DNA from: Parvularculaceae bacterium
GTDB taxonomy: Bacteria; Pseudomonadota; Alphaproteobacteria; Caulobacterales; Parvularculaceae
Assembly (NCBI GenBank): GCA_020446945.1
Contig: JAGRDS010000033.1
Coordinates: 1-64,000, forward strand
DNA length: 64,000 bases
Direction of reading: 5' to 3'
Shown here piece after piece: positions 62,116-64,000 of this stretch. How positions within the stretch are numbered: the first letter of the stretch is position 1; every line of letters starts with the position of its first letter. Both the position numbers and the translations under genes were made by a program. Below the pieces are notes generated by a model. It was not told the origin of the DNA. It saw only the letters and a program-made list of their open reading frames with translations, and searched no databases.

Positions 62116-63324
62116 ATGACGAACAACGCTGATACGCCTATTTCCGCGCGATCCGCGCAATCGCGTCGTCAGTTCCTGAAAACAGGGATTGCGGCGGGCG
62201 CCGGCTTCGCGCCCATGATCAATTTCGGTCGTTTTGCAGCCTCAGCGGCGGACGCGGCGGCGGGCGGACCGACCTATTCGGCCAGAGCGATCGATCTCGT
62301 AAACCGAAGCCTCGTCATGGATATGCTCGCCATACTCGCCAATCTGACCGACATGCTCGGCGCGGGGTTCAGCGCAAACGCCAAGACGCTGGACGGCATG
62401 GCGATTTCAGACGCGCAACTTGAAAAGCTACGTTCGAGCGGGATCAATATTTTCCATCCGGCCGTCGGCCTTGGCGGACGCGACAACGCCCTCAATTTTG
62501 TCGCGCGCCTCAATGGCTACGCCGCAAGCCGGCCGGACGCATTTCGCCGGATCGACAAGGTCGCCGATATGGACCTCGCCAAGTCGCAAAAGAGGATCGG
62601 TTACATCATCGGCATTCAGGGCTCCGATCATTTCGAACAGCCCGACGATGTAAATGAGTTCTACAATCTCGGACAGAGAGTCAGTCAACTGACATATAAT
62701 TCGCAAAACCGCATCGGTTCGGGCTCCACCGACCGCGCCGATGGCGGCGTCAGCGACTTCGGCGCATCAATAATCGAGCGCATGAATGATGTGGGAATGG
62801 CGATCGACGTTTCCCATTGCGGCGATCGGACAACGCTTGACGCTTTCGCCCTATCAAAGCGTCCGGTTTTGATCACGCATTCCAACGTCCGCGCGCTCGT
62901 CGACGGCCAGCCACGCTGTAAAACCGACGAGGCGATCCGGAAAATGGCGAAATCCGGCGGCGTTATGGGAATATCCGGCGTTCGCAATTTCGTCCGGAAC
63001 AAAGAGCCGACAACGATAGAACATATACTCGATCACTTCGACTATGTCGCAAAACTCGTCGGCGTCGAACATTTGGGCGTCGGATCCGATATGGATATGG
63101 ACGGTTATGACGATCTGCCCGCAGACATCTATAATCAGCTCAAAAGCGGCTACAAGGGATCGTATAAATTCCGCGGCAAGATCGACACTGACGGATTTGA
63201 TCATCCCAAGCGAATTTTTGACCTGACCGACGGTTTAATCAGGCGCGGCTATTCCGACGCCGATATCGAACTCATACTGGGCGGCAACTTCAAACGCGCC
63301 CTCGGTGAAATCTGGAAATCTTGA
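62116..63324 (+). CDS. Tat-exported M19 dipeptidase-like protein with lost metal ligands
   Basis: 402 residues with a twin-arginine signal SRRQFLK (16-22) and hydrophobic region to about 45. The TIM-barrel fold of membrane dipeptidase (M19) is recognisable: DVSHCGDRTT (231-240), ITHSN (253-257) and GVGSDMDMDG. However, the HxD ligand pair after strand 1 reads MDMLAI (Leu71, Ile73) and the bridging Glu reads Gln168 in IGIQGS, while His234 and His255 remain. So the two-zinc site is incomplete; it may use one metal, have a different activity or be non-catalytic. It is followed after 31 bases by a second S12 hydrolase gene. Confidence 0.8.
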   Translation: MTNNADTPISARSAQSRRQFLKTGIAAGAGFAPMINFGRFAASAADAAAGGPTYSARAIDLVNRSLVMDMLAILANLTDMLGAGFSANAKTLDGMAISDAQLEKLRSSGINIFHPAVGLGGRDNALNFVARLNGYAASRPDAFRRIDKVADMDLAKSQKRIGYIIGIQGSDHFEQPDDVNEFYNLGQRVSQLTYNSQNRIGSGSTDRADGGVSDFGASIIERMNDVGMAIDVSHCGDRTTLDAFALSKRPVLITHSNVRALVDGQPRCKTDEAIRKMAKSGGVMGISGVRNFVRNKEPTTIEHILDHFDYVAKLVGVEHLGVGSDMDMDGYDDLPADIYNQLKSGYKGSYKFRGKIDTDGFDHPKRIFDLTDGLIRRGYSDADIELILGGNFKRALGEIWKS

Positions 63325-63355
63325 GCAACGCGAAAGGCGTTCAAAGGAGTCGCCC

Positions 63356-64000
63356 GTGTCAATTCTCCGTTACGTTATAGTCGCCGCGGCGAGCTGCGCC
63401 TTCCTGCCGCCCGCTAGCGCCGCCGATCCGGCGCCGGAACAGATAGAAGCGCAGACAAGAAAAGCGATAGACGATTTCCAGATTACCGGCCTCGCGATCA
63501 CGGTCGTGAAGGGAGATTCAATTATCTTCCAGGACGTTTACGGCGTGCGCGATGTGCGAACTGATGCGCCCATAGATGAGAATACGATTTTTCCCATCGC
63601 CTCGATCAGCAAGGCGTTCACAACAGCCGCGCTCGCCATGCTGGTCGATGAGGGGAAACTTGAATGGGACGATCCGGTCCGTCGATTCATTCCCGAATTC
63701 GAGATGTCCGATCCTTATATCACGGCGGAATTTTCCGTTCGCGATCTTGTAACTCACCGTTCCGGCCTGCCGCCGGGCGCCGGCGACCTGCTTGTCGTTC
63801 CTGACGCCGACCCGGAAATTTCCGACATTCTGGCCGCGCTCAAACATATTCCGCCATCGACGAGCTTTCGCTCTCAATACGCCTATGACAACCTGCTTTA
63901 CATCATAGCGGGCGAGGTGCTTTCGCGAATTGACGCGAAGCCGTGGAGCAAGTCGATCAAGGCGCGAATTTTCAAGCCACTCGGGTTGAAAACCTGCGAG
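63356..64000 (+). CDS. class C beta-lactamase-fold hydrolase, N-terminal part
   Basis: 215 codons from a GTG at 63356 (AAAGGAG 6 bases upstream) to the right edge, where the gene is cut. Signal peptide (about 1-22, ending ASA-AD). S12 motifs SISK (83-86) and YDN (177-179) are present, as is the HRSGLPPG loop. Like the enzyme at 53197-55191 it belongs to the penicillin-binding-protein-like hydrolases; together they flank the D-glutamate locus. The C-terminal part and any membrane anchor lie outside the window. Confidence 0.87.
   Translation, partial: MSILRYVIVAAASCAFLPPASAADPAPEQIEAQTRKAIDDFQITGLAITVVKGDSIIFQDVYGVRDVRTDAPIDENTIFPIASISKAFTTAALAMLVDEGKLEWDDPVRRFIPEFEMSDPYITAEFSVRDLVTHRSGLPPGAGDLLVVPDADPEISDILAALKHIPPSTSFRSQYAYDNLLYIIAGEVLSRIDAKPWSKSIKARIFKPLGLKTCE

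Overview
The window is a GC-rich bacterial chromosome segment (roughly 60-65% G+C by eye). It comes from an alphaproteobacterium, most probably a marine Caulobacterales/Parvularculales-type lineage. The division call rests on an NDUFS4-like complex I subunit gene next to a double cold-shock-domain protein and a DUF192 protein, on the gene sequences of the rplKA-rplJL-rpoB block, and on four large TonB-dependent receptors paired with secreted peptidases and amidohydrolases. The family-level placement is a guess.

Layout. 1-3839 (minus strand): ribosomal/RNA polymerase block rplK-rplA-rplJ-rplL-rpoB (rpoB cut by the left edge). A 1-kb gap carrying a tandemly duplicated palindromic repeat separates rplA from rplJ, and nusG is not found upstream of rplK. 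4360-6297: divergent kdsA and kdsD for Kdo (LPS core) synthesis. 6299-12193: a small membrane protein, cyclopropane fatty acid synthase, and a tightly coupled sulfur amino acid operon (cysK, sseA, GNAT, metC, PEGA lipoprotein). 12365-14385: a lower-GC islet holding one fused ABC-ATPase/TOPRIM (DUF4435-like) gene directly behind tRNA-Arg, resembling single-gene PARIS/OLD defence proteins. 14400-16596: complex I subunit, tRNA-Pro, DUF192, cold-shock and YbjN-like genes.

From 16.8 kb to the right edge are four nutrient-uptake loci side by side, each with its own TonB-dependent receptor and regulator. (A) 16830-35470, LysR type: a three-part D-amino-acid (D-hydroxyproline type) dehydrogenase, a DHDPS-family lyase, a secreted amidohydrolase, an NSS transporter, a receptor, two DUF885 metallopeptidases, two paralogous SnoaL-like secreted proteins, and a VOC/DPP-like peptidase/Rid operon. 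Three copies of TTGCG-N5-CGCAA in intergenic DNA tie these operons into one candidate LysR regulon. (B) 35747-43462: an ECF sigma-FecR-STN receptor cell-surface signalling cassette whose cargo is a secreted beta-propeller amidohydrolase. (C) 43685-52991, TetR type: MFS transporter, MaoC dehydratase, acyl-CoA synthetase, enoyl-CoA hydratase, CocE-type esterase/peptidase and receptor. A 16-bp dyad repeated 15/16 in front of the two main operons is the likely operator. (D) 53197-64000, GntR type: receptor, YkvI-like transporter, DgcN, DgcA and two class C beta-lactamase-fold hydrolases, plus an M19 dipeptidase relative that has lost metal ligands. This looks like a locus for taking up D-amino-acid-containing (peptidoglycan-type) peptides and catabolising D-glutamate. 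A 25-bp promoter-like element is repeated in front of the receptor and the dipeptidase.

All functional statements come from reading the sequence and family knowledge; no database search was run. Promoter and operator calls are by eye.
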